Part shown: positions 17,494 through 26,509 of the stretch, in pieces
How the letters are laid out: each line of letters opens with the position of its first letter
Numbering within the stretch: position 1 is the stretch's first letter
Source of the DNA: Pseudomarimonas arenosa
Lineage (GTDB): Bacteria > Pseudomonadota > Gammaproteobacteria > Xanthomonadales > Xanthomonadaceae
Reading direction: 5' to 3'
Assembly: GCF_014841215.1 (NCBI RefSeq)
Contig: NZ_JACYTR010000048.1
Location: 1-36,445, forward strand
Length of the DNA: 36,445 bases
Program-made: the position numbers and the translations under genes
Notes under the pieces: model-generated
Database searches by the model: none
What the model was told of the DNA's origin: nothing
What the model saw: the letters and a program-made list of their open reading frames with translations, nothing else

Positions 17494-18216
17494 TCAGGGG
17501 CCGATCAGGCTGCGGCAGCCCAGGGCCAGTAACAGCTGATGAATCGCCGCGTGCTGACTTAACAGAGGCGCCGTGGCCGTTACCAGCCCGCTGATCAGCA
17601 ACACGGCAGCCAGCGTTTGCCGATGCCCGCCGCGCAGCAGGGTGCCGATTCGGCTGCCGCTGTAGGTCAGCGGCAGCATGGTCACCCAGGTGCCGAGACC
17701 AAAGCTGAGCATGATCAAGGCCCCTTGCAGGGCATCGACGCTGAGCCAGGCTGCCACCAGCAAGGTGGCACTCAATCCGCAGGGTAACCATCCCCAGAGT
17801 GCGCCCAGCAGCAGCTGACGCGTCACCGTGGTGGCTGGCAGCACTGCCGAGGTCATCGGGCGAAGGCTGAGCCAGAGCCGGCTGCCCATACCGCCCAAGC
17901 CAAAGCTGAGTCGGGGCGCCAGAATGCGCAGGGCGGCTATGACCAACACTGCGCCGACCAGAATACGCATGCCGTGCTGCAAGGCGCTGAGGCGACTGAT
18001 CTGCACCAGCCCGGCACCCAGTCCTCCGGCCAGTGCGCCGGCCAGGGCGTAGCCGCCGATCCGGCCAAGATTCAGCGCCAGGGCCGATTGACCGGCGCGT
18101 GATCGCTCGAAACCGGCCGCCACGCCGGTGGCGATCCCGCCACACATGGCAGCGCAATGAAAGGCGCCGAGCAGGCCCGACAGAAAGGCCCCGCCGATGA
18201 CCAACCAGTCAATCAT
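17494..18216 (-). CDS. TauE/SafE or DsbD_2-like membrane protein at the end of the cco operon
   Basis: This is a 240-residue polytopic protein with about six transmembrane helices, of the type annotated as sulfite exporter TauE/SafE or urease-accessory/DsbD_2-like. Such genes often close ccoGHIS clusters. The N-terminus has the characteristic GAFHCAAMCGGIA (His and two Cys at the first helix), and a later LLGALWGWLPCGLSATLL with a Pro-Cys pair. These suggest metal or thiol handling in cytochrome oxidase maturation, but no function is proven. ATG 18216 overlaps the ccoS stop by 8 bases; a longer frame to 18285 would run through ccoS. Confidence 0.85.
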   Translation of the reverse strand: MIDWLVIGGAFLSGLLGAFHCAAMCGGIATGVAAGFERSRAGQSALALNLGRIGGYALAGALAGGLGAGLVQISRLSALQHGMRILVGAVLVIAALRILAPRLSFGLGGMGSRLWLSLRPMTSAVLPATTVTRQLLLGALWGWLPCGLSATLLVAAWLSVDALQGALIMLSFGLGTWVTMLPLTYSGSRIGTLLRGGHRQTLAAVLLISGLVTATAPLLSQHAAIHQLLLALGCRSLIGP

Positions 18217-18376
18217 GCGTGTGCTCAGCCGAGGGCGCGGATTCGTCTGCCAGCACGTCCAGTGCCGGCGTATCCAGATCGTCAAATTGCCCGCGCCGCG
18301 CTGCCCAGACGAACGCGGTGACGGCGATGCCGAGCAACAGCAGACTGATCGGAATCAACACCAGCAAGATGCGCAT
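18209..18376 (-). CDS. ccoS: cbb3-type cytochrome oxidase assembly protein CcoS
   Basis: This 55-residue single-helix protein is needed for cofactor insertion into cbb3 oxidase in studied species. It starts MRILLVLIPISLLLLGIAVTA, then AARRGQFDDLDTPA. The helix followed by W-x-x-[RK]-x-GQFDDL is the CcoS signature. ATG 18376 lies 2 bases after the ccoI stop. The longer in-frame start at 18469 would overlap ccoI and is rejected. Confidence 0.93.
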   Translation of the reverse strand: MRILLVLIPISLLLLGIAVTAFVWAARRGQFDDLDTPALDVLADESAPSAEHTHD

Positions 18377-18378
18377 GC

Positions 18379-20853
18379 TTACCTCGTCGGTTGCGGACAG
18401 ACGCCGCCGGCGGCTGAGCCTTTCTGTACGAATGAGGCCCTGGGTGAAGCCGTTTGTTCGTCGAAGCAAGGGGCGGGGTCACGGGCCAGACGCAGCGCGT
18501 TCAGGGTGACCGCCATCGATGACAGGGTCATCCCCAGCGCAGCCAGCCACGGCTCGACCCAGCCGGCCATGGCAAACGGCAGGCATAGCAGATTGTAGGC
18601 CACAGCCCAGGTCAAGTTCTGGCGCATGATGCGGCGACTGCGGCGGGCGATGCTCAGTGCTTCGGGTAGTCGAAGCAGCAGGTTATGCTGCAATACCCAG
18701 TCGGCGGAACGATGGGCAAGTGCGGCACCTTGGCCCATGGCCAGAGATACGTGGGCGTGGGCCAGTACCGGCGCGTCATTGATACCGTCGCCGACCATCC
18801 ACACATGCTTGCCTGCGGCCTGTAGGGTCTGCAGTTGCTGCAGCTTGGCTTCGGGGCTCATCCGTGCCTGCCAATCAGCGATGCCGAGCTCCTTAGCTAC
18901 CGCTTTCACCCGAGGCGCCGAATCGCCACTGAGGATGGCGACCGGCAGGCCTTGCGCGCGGATGGCAAGGATGGCCGAGCGGGCATCGCCACGCAGGGCA
19001 TCGTCGATCTCGAAACGCGCCAATGCCTGACCGCGCTGATCACCCAGCCATAGCGCACCGTCATCGTCCTGCTCGGGCACGCTGAAACTGCTGCGGCCCA
19101 GGCGATAGCGGTGGCCGGCCACGTCACCTTCGACGCCCAGTCCGGCCAGCGCGCGCAACTGAGTGGCAGGCGGCGTGGTCGTTGCGATCGGGCCGAAGGC
19201 CTGCGCCAGAGGATGATGGGCTGCGCGCTCCAACGCGGCGGCGATGGCCAGCAGCTCGGTCTGCGATCGCCCCTGGAAACACTGGATCGATTGCAGGCGC
19301 GGTCTGCCTTCGGTCAGCGTACCGGTCTTGTCAATCAACAGCTGATCGACCTCGGCCAGTCGTTCCAGCGCATTCTCGCCAATCGCCAGCAGGCCACGCC
19401 GAGCGAGCGATGCGTGGGCACTGACCAGGGCGGTGGGAACTGCCAGTGATAGTGCGCAGGGACAGCTGATCACCAGCACGGCCAGACTGATCTCCAGCAC
19501 CCGACTCGGATCGATCTGCCACCAGACCAATGCCGTTGCCAGCGTGGCCAACAACAGCCCGAGGACAAAGCGATGCGCCACGCGATCAGCCCATTGCGCC
19601 AACCGTGGCTTGTCGGCCTGGGCACGCTCCACCGCACGCAGCAGTTCGGCAATGCGTGTCTGGCTGCCCAGTCGGGTCACTTCGATCTGAACGGGGCGTT
19701 CCACTGCGACACTGCCGGCCAGGGCCGTGTCACCGGCAGGGCGACGCACCGGCAGAGACTCGCCGCTGAGCAGGGCCTCATTCAATGCGGCCTCACCCAG
19801 CAGGCGGCCATCGGCCGGCAGGGTGCTGCCGGCGCTAACCTGTAGGCGGTCACCAAGCTTGAGTGCGGTCAGGGGAACGGTCTGCTCTTTGCCGTCAGGG
19901 TCGATGCGAGTGGCCAGGGCCGGCTGTGCTTGAGCCAGTCGTTCCACCAGGGCACTGGCGCGCTGTCGCGCCAGCCGCTCCAGGCTGCGTGCGGCGAGCA
20001 GGAAGAACACGAACATGACGGCTGCATCGAACCAGACATGCGGGCCAGCGCGCAGGGTTTCGATCGTGCTGGCTGCCCAGGCGATCAGGACTGCGCTGCT
20101 GACCAGGGTATCCATACCCAGCCGGGCCTGGCGCAGTTCGCGCCAGGCGCCGTGCAGGAAGGGCCAGCCGGAGAAGAACACCACCGGCGTGCTGATCAGC
20201 CAGGTGATCCAGCGGAAGAAATCCCGTGTGGCGGGCTCCATGCTGCGATCAAAGTCGAGGTATAGGGCTTCGGCCAGCATCATTGCCTGCATCGCGCCGA
20301 GCGCTGCTACGCCCAGCCGCATGATCAGCAACCGCCGCGCCTTCAGTTGGGCCGCTTCCCGCGCTGGGTCGGGGCCCAGACTGACTCGGTAACCGAGGCC
20401 GGTCAGACGTCCCAGTAATTCGCTGAGTGGGCGTTGGCGCTGATCCCAGCGCAGCCGGATACGGCCGCTGATGGCGTTGGCGTGGACCTCCTCGACCCCG
20501 GCTTCGCGCCGCAGTACGCGGTCGATCAGCCAGGCACAGGCGGCACAGTGCATGTCGTCCGAAATCAGACTGATCTCACGCAGGCCGTCTGCTCGTTGCA
20601 GACTGTAGGTGTCGAGCACGTCGCTGCGATCCCAATGACCGAGCGACTCAGCCTGAACCCGTGCGCCGCGATTGCTGCGCAGGCGGTAGTAGTCGCCCAG
20701 GCCTTGATCGCGAATGAATTCGGCCGCGGCCAGACAGCCGCTGCAGCAGAACAGTCGGTCGCCCTCGCCGCAGGCGGCCACCTGGGCGCGAACTGGCACC
20801 TGCGGCAGGGCTTCGCCGCAGTGGAAGCAGTCCTGGGCGGGCAGTTCAGCCAT
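18379..20853 (-). CDS. ccoI: Copper-exporting P1B-type ATPase CcoI/FixI
   Basis: This ATPase moves Cu(I) across the inner membrane for the CuB site of cbb3 oxidase. The N-terminal zinc-ribbon-like region has CFHCGEALP and FCCSGCLAA. A heavy-metal-associated domain follows with CAACAWL. Then come the eight-helix P1B core with the transport motif CPCALS, the phosphorylation motif DKTGTLTEG, the HP-locus (ERAAHHPLAQAF) and the hinge GDGINDAPVL. At 824 aa it is normal for CcoI. ATG 20853 overlaps the fixH stop by 8 bases; a GTG one codon upstream is possible. ccoS follows after 2 bases. Confidence 0.96.
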   Translation of the reverse strand: MAELPAQDCFHCGEALPQVPVRAQVAACGEGDRLFCCSGCLAAAEFIRDQGLGDYYRLRSNRGARVQAESLGHWDRSDVLDTYSLQRADGLREISLISDDMHCAACAWLIDRVLRREAGVEEVHANAISGRIRLRWDQRQRPLSELLGRLTGLGYRVSLGPDPAREAAQLKARRLLIMRLGVAALGAMQAMMLAEALYLDFDRSMEPATRDFFRWITWLISTPVVFFSGWPFLHGAWRELRQARLGMDTLVSSAVLIAWAASTIETLRAGPHVWFDAAVMFVFFLLAARSLERLARQRASALVERLAQAQPALATRIDPDGKEQTVPLTALKLGDRLQVSAGSTLPADGRLLGEAALNEALLSGESLPVRRPAGDTALAGSVAVERPVQIEVTRLGSQTRIAELLRAVERAQADKPRLAQWADRVAHRFVLGLLLATLATALVWWQIDPSRVLEISLAVLVISCPCALSLAVPTALVSAHASLARRGLLAIGENALERLAEVDQLLIDKTGTLTEGRPRLQSIQCFQGRSQTELLAIAAALERAAHHPLAQAFGPIATTTPPATQLRALAGLGVEGDVAGHRYRLGRSSFSVPEQDDDGALWLGDQRGQALARFEIDDALRGDARSAILAIRAQGLPVAILSGDSAPRVKAVAKELGIADWQARMSPEAKLQQLQTLQAAGKHVWMVGDGINDAPVLAHAHVSLAMGQGAALAHRSADWVLQHNLLLRLPEALSIARRSRRIMRQNLTWAVAYNLLCLPFAMAGWVEPWLAALGMTLSSMAVTLNALRLARDPAPCFDEQTASPRASFVQKGSAAGGVCPQPTR

Positions 20854-21340
20854 CACTGAAGCGTGGCGTTAAGGTGGCGAAGCCGCGAGACTTGTTGAGT
20901 TCGCCATCGAGGCGCCAGCGGCCGGCTTGATCAGCCAGCTGAATCTGCCAGGCGATGTGCGGGTCGATCACGGCCGCCGTCGTCCAGCGCCCATCAAGCG
21001 GCTGCAGGCTGAGTTGATGATCCTGAGCGGCATCGGTGGGATGGCTCAGGCGCAGACTCAGGGGCTGATCCGTGGGCCAGCGGCCGCCCAGTTCCACCAC
21101 CACATCGCGTTCCGACACCACCAGGCTGGCGCTCAAGCCGAGGCGGCGCGCTTCGTGGTCGGCGCTGACGTCGGTCTGCTGAACTTGCGCCATGCGCGAT
21201 ACCTGGTCGATCACCTGATCGCTGCCGCCGGCCTGAATGGCAATGGCCAGGGTTGAGAGGCCGGCGATCACGGTGGCCAGGGGAACGCCCCATACCAGGT
21301 ACACCATCGGCTCTTGAAACCAGGGGCGAGTGGCGCTCAT
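20846..21340 (-). CDS. ccoH: FixH/CcoH family protein
   Basis: This 164-residue membrane-anchored protein of the FixH family is required for stable cbb3 oxidase assembly. One N-terminal helix (about residues 12-34, with PMVYLVWGVPLATVIAGL) is followed by a periplasmic beta domain (about 55-160). It is wedged between ccoG (ATGA overlap) and ccoI (8-base overlap). Confidence 0.9.
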   Translation of the reverse strand: MSATRPWFQEPMVYLVWGVPLATVIAGLSTLAIAIQAGGSDQVIDQVSRMAQVQQTDVSADHEARRLGLSASLVVSERDVVVELGGRWPTDQPLSLRLSHPTDAAQDHQLSLQPLDGRWTTAAVIDPHIAWQIQLADQAGRWRLDGELNKSRGFATLTPRFSDG

Positions 21341-22887
21341 TGCTTTTCCTCCGGCGCGAAGAAGCGCGAAACATGGGTGGTGCCAACGCTTTTGTCATCC
21401 AGCGACTGCACCCGAATCTCGACGTCGTGGCGGCCGCGCAGGGTGCTGGAACGCAGAGTCAGCGGCTCGTTCAAGACCTGTTCGGCAGCGGCGTCGAGTA
21501 TCAGCGGCGCGCCGACGATCTCCAGCTGATCTGTACCAACCACCTCGATCTGATAGCGATGCGCGCGGCCTTGCTTGTTGACGATCTTCAGTGTGTAACC
21601 GTTTTCGATCGCGCCATCGGCGGTTTCGCGGTACAAGGCATTGCGGTCGCGCAGCACGTCGACGATCAGTGGCGCGCGGTTCATCACGCCGATCGCCCAG
21701 CCGATGATGAACAGGCCGAGCAAGCTGCCGTAGATCAGCACCCGGGGCCGCAACACACGCGTCTGGCGGCCATCGATGGCGTTCTGTGAGGTATAGCGAA
21801 TCAGGCCGCGCGGGTAATTGAGCTTGTCCATCACGCCATCGCAGGCATCGATGCAGGCGCCGCAGGCGATGCACTCGTATTGCAGCCCGTTGCGGATATC
21901 GATTCCCGTGGGGCAAACCTGCACGCACAGGGTGCAGTCGATGCAGTCGCCGAGATCATCCGGCGTCAGATCGCGACCGCGATGACCGACGCCGGAAGGG
22001 TCCAGTGCGCCGGTGGTGACGCGTGCCGCCACTTGCGCATCGGCCGCGCTGCGTGCCTGGGCGGCGCGTATCACCTCATCATGCGCCTCATCGCCACCGA
22101 GCAGGCCGCGGGCGCGCTGCAGAACGCTGGCCAGGGTGCCACGCTTGCGTGCACCGCGCGGTTCACCGCGCATCGGGTCATAGCTGATGATCAGAGTGTT
22201 GCGGTCGAACATCGCGCTTTGAAAACGCGCGTAGGGACACATGTACTTGCAGACCTGTTCGCGCAGCACTCCCGCGTTGCCCCAGGTGGCCAGCGAATAG
22301 AACAGGACCCAGAACCATTCCCAACCACCCCATTCAAGACTGAACAGACGCAGGCCGAGGTCGTGGATAGGAGTAAAGAAGCCGACGAAGGTAAAGCCGG
22401 TCCACAGCGCGAACAGCAACCAAAGTGAATGTTTAGCCAGCTTGCGGCGGATCTTCTCGGCAGTCCAGGGACCGGCATCGAGCTTCATCCGCTTGTGGCG
22501 ATCGCCCTCGGTCCAGTGCTCCATCCACAGAAACACCTCGGTCCAAACCGTTTGTGGGCAGGCATAACCACACCATAGGCGCCCAGCCATCGCGGTGAAG
22601 AAAAACAGCGACAGACCGGCGATCATCAATAGCAGGGCCAGAAAGATGAAGTCCTGCGGCCAGAAGTTCAGCCCGAAAACGTAGAACTTTCGGGCTGGCA
22701 GATCGAACAGCACGGCCTGTCGACCGTCCCAGCTCAGCCAGGGAAACAGGTAATACATGCCGAGCAGCCAGATCACCGCCAGGGTGCGCAGGCGCTGGAA
22801 GCGGCCGCTTACCTCGCGTGGATACACCTTGCGCTCTGACACATACATGGCGCCCTCATCCAGCGCGCTGGCGATTGTCTTGGCCAT
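21337..22887 (-). CDS. ccoG: cbb3 oxidase accessory protein CcoG (polyferredoxin, Cu reductase)
   Basis: This is a 516-residue membrane iron-sulfur protein (RdxA/FixG family), reported as a Cu(II)-reducing chaperone for oxidase copper delivery. About five helices are seen. Cysteine motifs are WCGYACPQ, CKYMCPYARF, and a dicluster ferredoxin-like CIDCTLCVQVCPTG with CIACGACIDAC for two [4Fe-4S] clusters. An Ig-like C-terminal periplasmic domain is typical of FixG. A roughly 60-residue insert rich in Arg/Ala (about residues 245-300) sits between the CPYARF region and the ferredoxin motifs. ATG 22887 shares one base with the stop of the upstream small gene. Confidence 0.95.
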   Translation of the reverse strand: MAKTIASALDEGAMYVSERKVYPREVSGRFQRLRTLAVIWLLGMYYLFPWLSWDGRQAVLFDLPARKFYVFGLNFWPQDFIFLALLLMIAGLSLFFFTAMAGRLWCGYACPQTVWTEVFLWMEHWTEGDRHKRMKLDAGPWTAEKIRRKLAKHSLWLLFALWTGFTFVGFFTPIHDLGLRLFSLEWGGWEWFWVLFYSLATWGNAGVLREQVCKYMCPYARFQSAMFDRNTLIISYDPMRGEPRGARKRGTLASVLQRARGLLGGDEAHDEVIRAAQARSAADAQVAARVTTGALDPSGVGHRGRDLTPDDLGDCIDCTLCVQVCPTGIDIRNGLQYECIACGACIDACDGVMDKLNYPRGLIRYTSQNAIDGRQTRVLRPRVLIYGSLLGLFIIGWAIGVMNRAPLIVDVLRDRNALYRETADGAIENGYTLKIVNKQGRAHRYQIEVVGTDQLEIVGAPLILDAAAEQVLNEPLTLRSSTLRGRHDVEIRVQSLDDKSVGTTHVSRFFAPEEKQ

Positions 22888-23189
22888 CAGCGTTCCGGCG
22901 GCAACGGGTGGTTGAAGCGGCTGGAGGGCCGCAGCAGAATCCAGGTGAACAGGCTCGATGCCGATGTGGCCAGCCAGAACATGAAGAAACCGATGGTGTA
23001 GCCGGCTTCGCGGCTGATTTCCCAGTCGACAAAGCTGATATCACGCAGTTCCAGCGGGTCGATGAAGGCGAAGAACACCATGGTGCAGACGCCGGCAGCA
23101 AAAAAGCTTGGCCAGAGAATCGCCCCCACCCGCTGCGCCAGCGGGCGCGGCGGGTGATCGAACGGCAGCGGCGACCTGAGTTCGCTCAT
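22887..23189 (-). CDS. Uncharacterised two-helix membrane protein inside the cco operon
   Basis: This 100-residue protein has a short N-terminal cytoplasmic stretch (MSELRSPLPFDHPPRPLAQR), a helix (about 22-40, ILWPSFFAAGVCTMVFFAFI), and a loop with ELRDISFVDWEIS. A second helix (about 60-80, YTIGFFMFWLATSASSLFTW) and a short tail follow. I do not recognise a named family. It is locked into the operon by an ATGA overlap with ccoP and a TGATG junction with ccoG, so its synthesis is tied to the oxidase. An assembly or subunit role is inference. The longer frame to 23243 overlaps ccoP and lacks support. Confidence 0.85.
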   Translation of the reverse strand: MSELRSPLPFDHPPRPLAQRVGAILWPSFFAAGVCTMVFFAFIDPLELRDISFVDWEISREAGYTIGFFMFWLATSASSLFTWILLRPSSRFNHPLPPER

Positions 23190-24100
23190 GGCGCGCCTGC
23201 TTGTTCCCCGTCGGTGCTGCGCTTGGACAAGGACCACACCCATGCCCCGACCAGGCGTGCCCGCGTCTCACCGATCAGCTCCTTGTGCGCTGGCATGTTG
23301 CCTGCACGCCCCTGCACGATGGCAGTGCGGATGGCGTCGAAATCGCTGCCATACAGCCAGATGTCATCGGTCAGGTCGGGGGCGCCCAGAGCGGGATTGC
23401 CCCGGCCATTGGCGCCATGGCAGGCCGCGCACACCGTCTCGAAGCGTGGCTTGCCACGTGCTGCCAGCGCCGGGTCGACCTTGGTGCCGGACAGGCTTTG
23501 CGCGTAGACCGCGGTTTCCAACACTGCTTGATCGCTGCCGAGTACCGCGGCCATCGGTGGCATCGCTGCCTGCCGACCTTCAAGGATGCTGGTCAGAATG
23601 GTCTGTGGATCGCCGCCCCATTGCCAGCTGTGATCGGCAAGATTGGGAAAACCCTTGGCGCCGCGCGCATCCGATCCATGGCAGGTGGCACAGTTGGCGG
23701 CGAACACCGAGCGTCCGTATTCGACGGCTTTGGAATTGCTGGCCAGAGCATCGATCGACATGCCATCGAATGGTGACAGCGCTGCGGCGACCTTGGCATC
23801 CTCGATTTCGCGTTCCTGATCATGCTGTTTGGTTGAGCTCCAGCCACCGTAGCCATCGAAGCTGCCCAGGCCGGGATACCAGGCCAAGTAGCCGATGGTG
23901 AACACGATGGTGATATAGAACAGATTGATCCACCACTTCGGTAGCGGCTTGTTGTATTCGCGAATGTCGCCGTCCCAGACGTGGCCGGTGGTTTCCGGCT
24001 CGCCCGGTCGGCGCTTGGAGGTCCACCACAGCAGCCAGACGCAGCCGATGATGTTGATGACAACCAGCACGACAATAAAGATGGTCCAGAAGCTGCTCAT
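23186..24100 (-). CDS. ccoP: cbb3-type cytochrome c oxidase subunit III (dihaem)
   Basis: CcoP is a membrane-anchored dihaem cytochrome c that passes electrons to CcoO/CcoN. The N-terminal helix (about 5-27) and the second helix (about 55-75, WWINLFYITIVFTIGYLAWY) bracket the HVWDGDIREYNKPLPKWW signature. Two periplasmic cytochrome c domains carry CATCHGS and CAACHGA as haem sites. Met ligands lie in the AAMPPM and GNMPAH segments. At 304 aa it is normal. It starts within the ccoQ stop (ATGA). Confidence 0.97.
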   Translation of the reverse strand: MSSFWTIFIVVLVVINIIGCVWLLWWTSKRRPGEPETTGHVWDGDIREYNKPLPKWWINLFYITIVFTIGYLAWYPGLGSFDGYGGWSSTKQHDQEREIEDAKVAAALSPFDGMSIDALASNSKAVEYGRSVFAANCATCHGSDARGAKGFPNLADHSWQWGGDPQTILTSILEGRQAAMPPMAAVLGSDQAVLETAVYAQSLSGTKVDPALAARGKPRFETVCAACHGANGRGNPALGAPDLTDDIWLYGSDFDAIRTAIVQGRAGNMPAHKELIGETRARLVGAWVWSLSKRSTDGEQAGAP

Positions 24101-24261
24101 GAGCGGCCCTCGTTGGTATGGGTAGCGTGGCGGCCCGGTTCATCGTCGAGCGGCAGTCGGGCGGCGGCATCCAGCGCGGGCTTGCGTTTGGCCCCCCACA
24201 GCCAGAACCAACCGCCGACGAAGGCGATCAACAGGATCGCGGTGATGATTCCTTGAATCAT
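24097..24261 (-). CDS. ccoQ: cbb3-type oxidase subunit IV, CcoQ/FixQ
   Basis: This 54-residue single-helix protein was read directly from the minus strand. It starts [20 protein letters not shown], then [20 protein letters not shown]. The helix followed by W..KRK and an acidic tail is the usual CcoQ build. CcoQ stabilises the CcoP-CcoNO association. Both ends overlap neighbours by ATGA (the ccoO stop and the ccoP start). Confidence 0.92.
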   Translation of the reverse strand: MIQGIITAILLIAFVGGWFWLWGAKRKPALDAAARLPLDDEPGRHATHTNEGRS

Positions 24262-24902
24262 GGCTGACCACCTCCTGCCACTTCAGTGTCGCGCTCACCG
24301 GGGCGCGGCGCGTGCTTGCCAAGGCCCTGCAAGTAGGCGACCAAGGCATCCATCTCGGTTTTGTTCTCGACTGCCGCTGCGGCGCCGGCAATATCCTCGT
24401 CGCTGTACGGGTCACCCAGTGCCTTCAGTGCCTGCATGCGCGCCACCACGCCGGCCGAATCGATCTTGCCCTTCTCCAGCCAGGGATAGCCCGGCATGTT
24501 CGATTCCGGCACCACATCGCGCGGATTGATCAGGTGCACACGGTGCCAGTCGTCGGAGTAGCGGCCGCCAACCCGAGCCAGATCTGGCCCGGTGCGCTTG
24601 CTGCCCCATTGAAACGGTCGGTCGTAGACCGACTCGCCGGCCAGCGAATAGTGGCCATAACGTGCGGTTTCGAAACGCAGTGTGCGCACCATCTGTGAAT
24701 GGCAGCCGTAGCAGCCCTCGCGGACATAGATATCGCGACCAGCCAACTGCAGCGCAGGGTAGGGCTTGACGCCCGGGGTCGGCTTGATCGCCTCGGCCTG
24801 AAACATCAGCGGCACGATCTCGGCCAGACCGCCAAAGCTGATCACCACGGCGATCAGGATGCCCATCAGGGCTACGTTCTTTTCAAGTTTCTCGTGACTC
24901 AT
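24258..24902 (-). CDS. ccoO: cbb3-type cytochrome c oxidase subunit II (monohaem)
   Basis: CcoO is a membrane-anchored monohaem cytochrome c between CcoP and the catalytic subunit. The N-terminal helix (about 10-30) is followed by the family stretch [20 protein letters not shown]. The haem-binding [12 protein letters not shown] and the [17 protein letters not shown] region come next. The Met ligand is probably in the ESNMPGYPW segment. At 214 aa it is normal. It lies 29 bases after ccoN. Confidence 0.97.
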   Translation of the reverse strand: MSHEKLEKNVALMGILIAVVISFGGLAEIVPLMFQAEAIKPTPGVKPYPALQLAGRDIYVREGCYGCHSQMVRTLRFETARYGHYSLAGESVYDRPFQWGSKRTGPDLARVGGRYSDDWHRVHLINPRDVVPESNMPGYPWLEKGKIDSAGVVARMQALKALGDPYSDEDIAGAAAAVENKTEMDALVAYLQGLGKHAPRPGERDTEVAGGGQP

Positions 24903-24931
24903 GGTCGAATCCTCGTGTTCAGTGCGTGGGG

Positions 24932-26368
24932 TCAGGCGTGGGCCGGTTCCAGCACCGGGGTTTCATCGACTTCGTCGCGGGCCATGCGGAATGTCTTGTA
25001 GGTGTTCCAGGCCATGATCAGCATGCCGCCGACTACCAACACGCCGCCGAGGAAGCGGAACAGGTAGTAGGGGTAGGTGGCGACCACCGACTCGATGAAG
25101 CTGTAGGTCAAGGTGCCATCGGCCTCGGTTGCGCGCCACATCAGGCCCTGATTGATGCCCGCCACCCACATCGCAGCGATGTAGAACACTACGCCGATGG
25201 TATGTACCCAGAAGTGGGTATCGATCAGCTTCTCGCTGTACATCGCTTTCAGCCCGAGCACGCGCGGGTACAGCATGTACATGGCGCCGATCGAGATCAT
25301 CGCCACCCAGCCCAGCGCACCGGAATGCACATGGCCGATGGTCCAGTCGGTGTAATGCGACAGCGAGTTGACCGTCTTGATCGACATCATCGGGCCCTCG
25401 AAGGTGCTCATCATGTAGAAGGAGAGCGAGACGATGAGGAACTTGATGATCGGGTCGGTGCGCAGTTTGTGCCACACGCCGGCCAGGGTCATGATGCCGT
25501 TGATGGCACCGCCCCAACTGGGTGCCAGCAGCACCAGGGAGAACACCATGCCCAGGCTCTGCGCCCAGTCGGGCAGGGCGGTGTACTGCAGGTGGTGTGG
25601 GCCGGCCCACATGTAGATGGCGATCAGTGCCCAGAAATGCACGATCGACAGCCGATAGGAATAGATCGGTCGTCCGACCTGCTTGGGCACGAAGTAATAC
25701 ATCATGCCGAGGAAGCCGGCGGTTAAGAAGAAGCCGACCGCATTGTGGCCATACCACCATTGCACCATGGCATCGACGGCGCCGGTGTAGACGCCATAAC
25801 TTTTGGCCAAGCTGACCGGCAAGGCCAGATTGTTGACGATATGCAGCACCGCCACGGTGATGATGAAGGCGCCGTAGAACCAGTTGGCCACGTAGATGTG
25901 CGATACACGGCGTTTGGCGATGGTGCCGAAGAAGACCACCGCGTAGGCGACCCAGACCGCAGTGATCAACAGGTCTATCGGCCACTCCAGCTCGGCGTAC
26001 TCCTTGCCCTGGGTGATGCCCAGAGGCAGGGTGATCGCGGCCAGTACGATGACCGCCTGCCAGCCCCAGAAGACGAAGGCCGCCAAGCCATCCGAGATCA
26101 ATCGCACATGCGAGGTGCGCTGCACGCAGTAGAAGCTGGTAGCGAACAGGGCGCAGCCGCCAAAGGCGAAGATCACCGCATTGGTATGCAGTGGGCGCAG
26201 TCGGCCATAGCTGAGCCAGGGGAGATCGAAATTGAGAGCCGGCCAGTACAGCTGTGCCGCAATCAAGACGCCCACCAACATGCCGACGATGCCCCAGACC
26301 AGGGTCATCACAGCAAATTGACGGACTACTTTGTCGTTGTAGCGTTCGTTGAGGGCAACGGATGACAT
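24932..26368 (-). CDS. ccoN: cbb3-type cytochrome c oxidase subunit I
   Basis: CcoN is the catalytic, proton-pumping haem-copper subunit with about 12 helices that reduces O2 at high affinity. His ligands are visible in [34 protein letters not shown] and [11 protein letters not shown]. These correspond to the low-spin haem b, CuB and high-spin haem b3 sites. At 478 aa it has standard length. ATG 26368 is chosen because it follows AAGGA at 7-base spacing; the longer frame to 26425 crosses the promoter. It is the first gene of a ten-gene operon, with an FNR/Anr site 58 bases upstream. Confidence 0.97.
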   Translation of the reverse strand: MSSVALNERYNDKVVRQFAVMTLVWGIVGMLVGVLIAAQLYWPALNFDLPWLSYGRLRPLHTNAVIFAFGGCALFATSFYCVQRTSHVRLISDGLAAFVFWGWQAVIVLAAITLPLGITQGKEYAELEWPIDLLITAVWVAYAVVFFGTIAKRRVSHIYVANWFYGAFIITVAVLHIVNNLALPVSLAKSYGVYTGAVDAMVQWWYGHNAVGFFLTAGFLGMMYYFVPKQVGRPIYSYRLSIVHFWALIAIYMWAGPHHLQYTALPDWAQSLGMVFSLVLLAPSWGGAINGIMTLAGVWHKLRTDPIIKFLIVSLSFYMMSTFEGPMMSIKTVNSLSHYTDWTIGHVHSGALGWVAMISIGAMYMLYPRVLGLKAMYSEKLIDTHFWVHTIGVVFYIAAMWVAGINQGLMWRATEADGTLTYSFIESVVATYPYYLFRFLGGVLVVGGMLIMAWNTYKTFRMARDEVDETPVLEPAHA

Positions 26369-26397
26369 GCGCGCGTCCTTGGATCTACGTCGCATGC

Positions 26398-26403
26398 ATT
26401 TTG
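26398..26403 (-). promoter_or_regulatory. Candidate -10 box of the ccoN promoter
   Basis: On the minus strand CAAAAT (26403-26398) matches TATAAT at four of six bases. It lies about 30 bases downstream of the centre of the FNR-like site, the spacing expected when FNR acts at -41.5. Confidence 0.45.
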
Positions 26404-26425
26404 GCTGGCTGAATGAGGCCAGCAC

Positions 26426-26439
26426 TTGACCTTGATCAA
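26426..26439. promoter_or_regulatory. FNR/Anr binding site upstream of ccoN
   Basis: TTGAC-CTTG-ATCAA matches the FNR/Anr consensus TTGAT-N4-ATCAA at 9 of 10 half-site bases. It sits within a longer 22-base inverted repeat (GCACTTGA-6-TCAAGTGC, 26422-26443). Its position 58 bases before ccoN fits the known oxygen-responsive activation of cbb3 oxidase genes. No FNR gene is in the window. Confidence 0.9.
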
Positions 26440-26485
26440 GTGCGATTTCGGCTGCACGGCCGAAGCAAATGGAGGATAATTTCGC

Positions 26486-26509
26486 AAAGCCGGGTCAGCC
26501 CGGCTTTTT
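26486..26509 (+). terminator. Orphan terminator-like hairpin between ccoN and purA
   Basis: AAAGCCGGG-TCAG-CCCGGCTTT followed by TT and C gives a 9-bp stem with a five-T run on the plus strand. No plus-strand gene ends here: the preceding gene is the divergent ccoN. A GATAAT hexamer lies just before it (26474-26479). It may end a short transcript or block antisense read-through toward purA. Confidence 0.75.

Noticed and set aside
17369-18157. Minus-strand frame (262 codons) overlapping the TauE/SafE-like gene
   Set aside because: Out-of-frame shadow; the overlapping frame has membrane helices and the HCAAMCGG motif and is coupled to ccoS.
24963-25985. Minus-strand frame (340 codons) inside ccoN
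   Set aside because: A shifted frame of ccoN, rich in Arg, His and Gly; ccoN itself carries all expected ligands.
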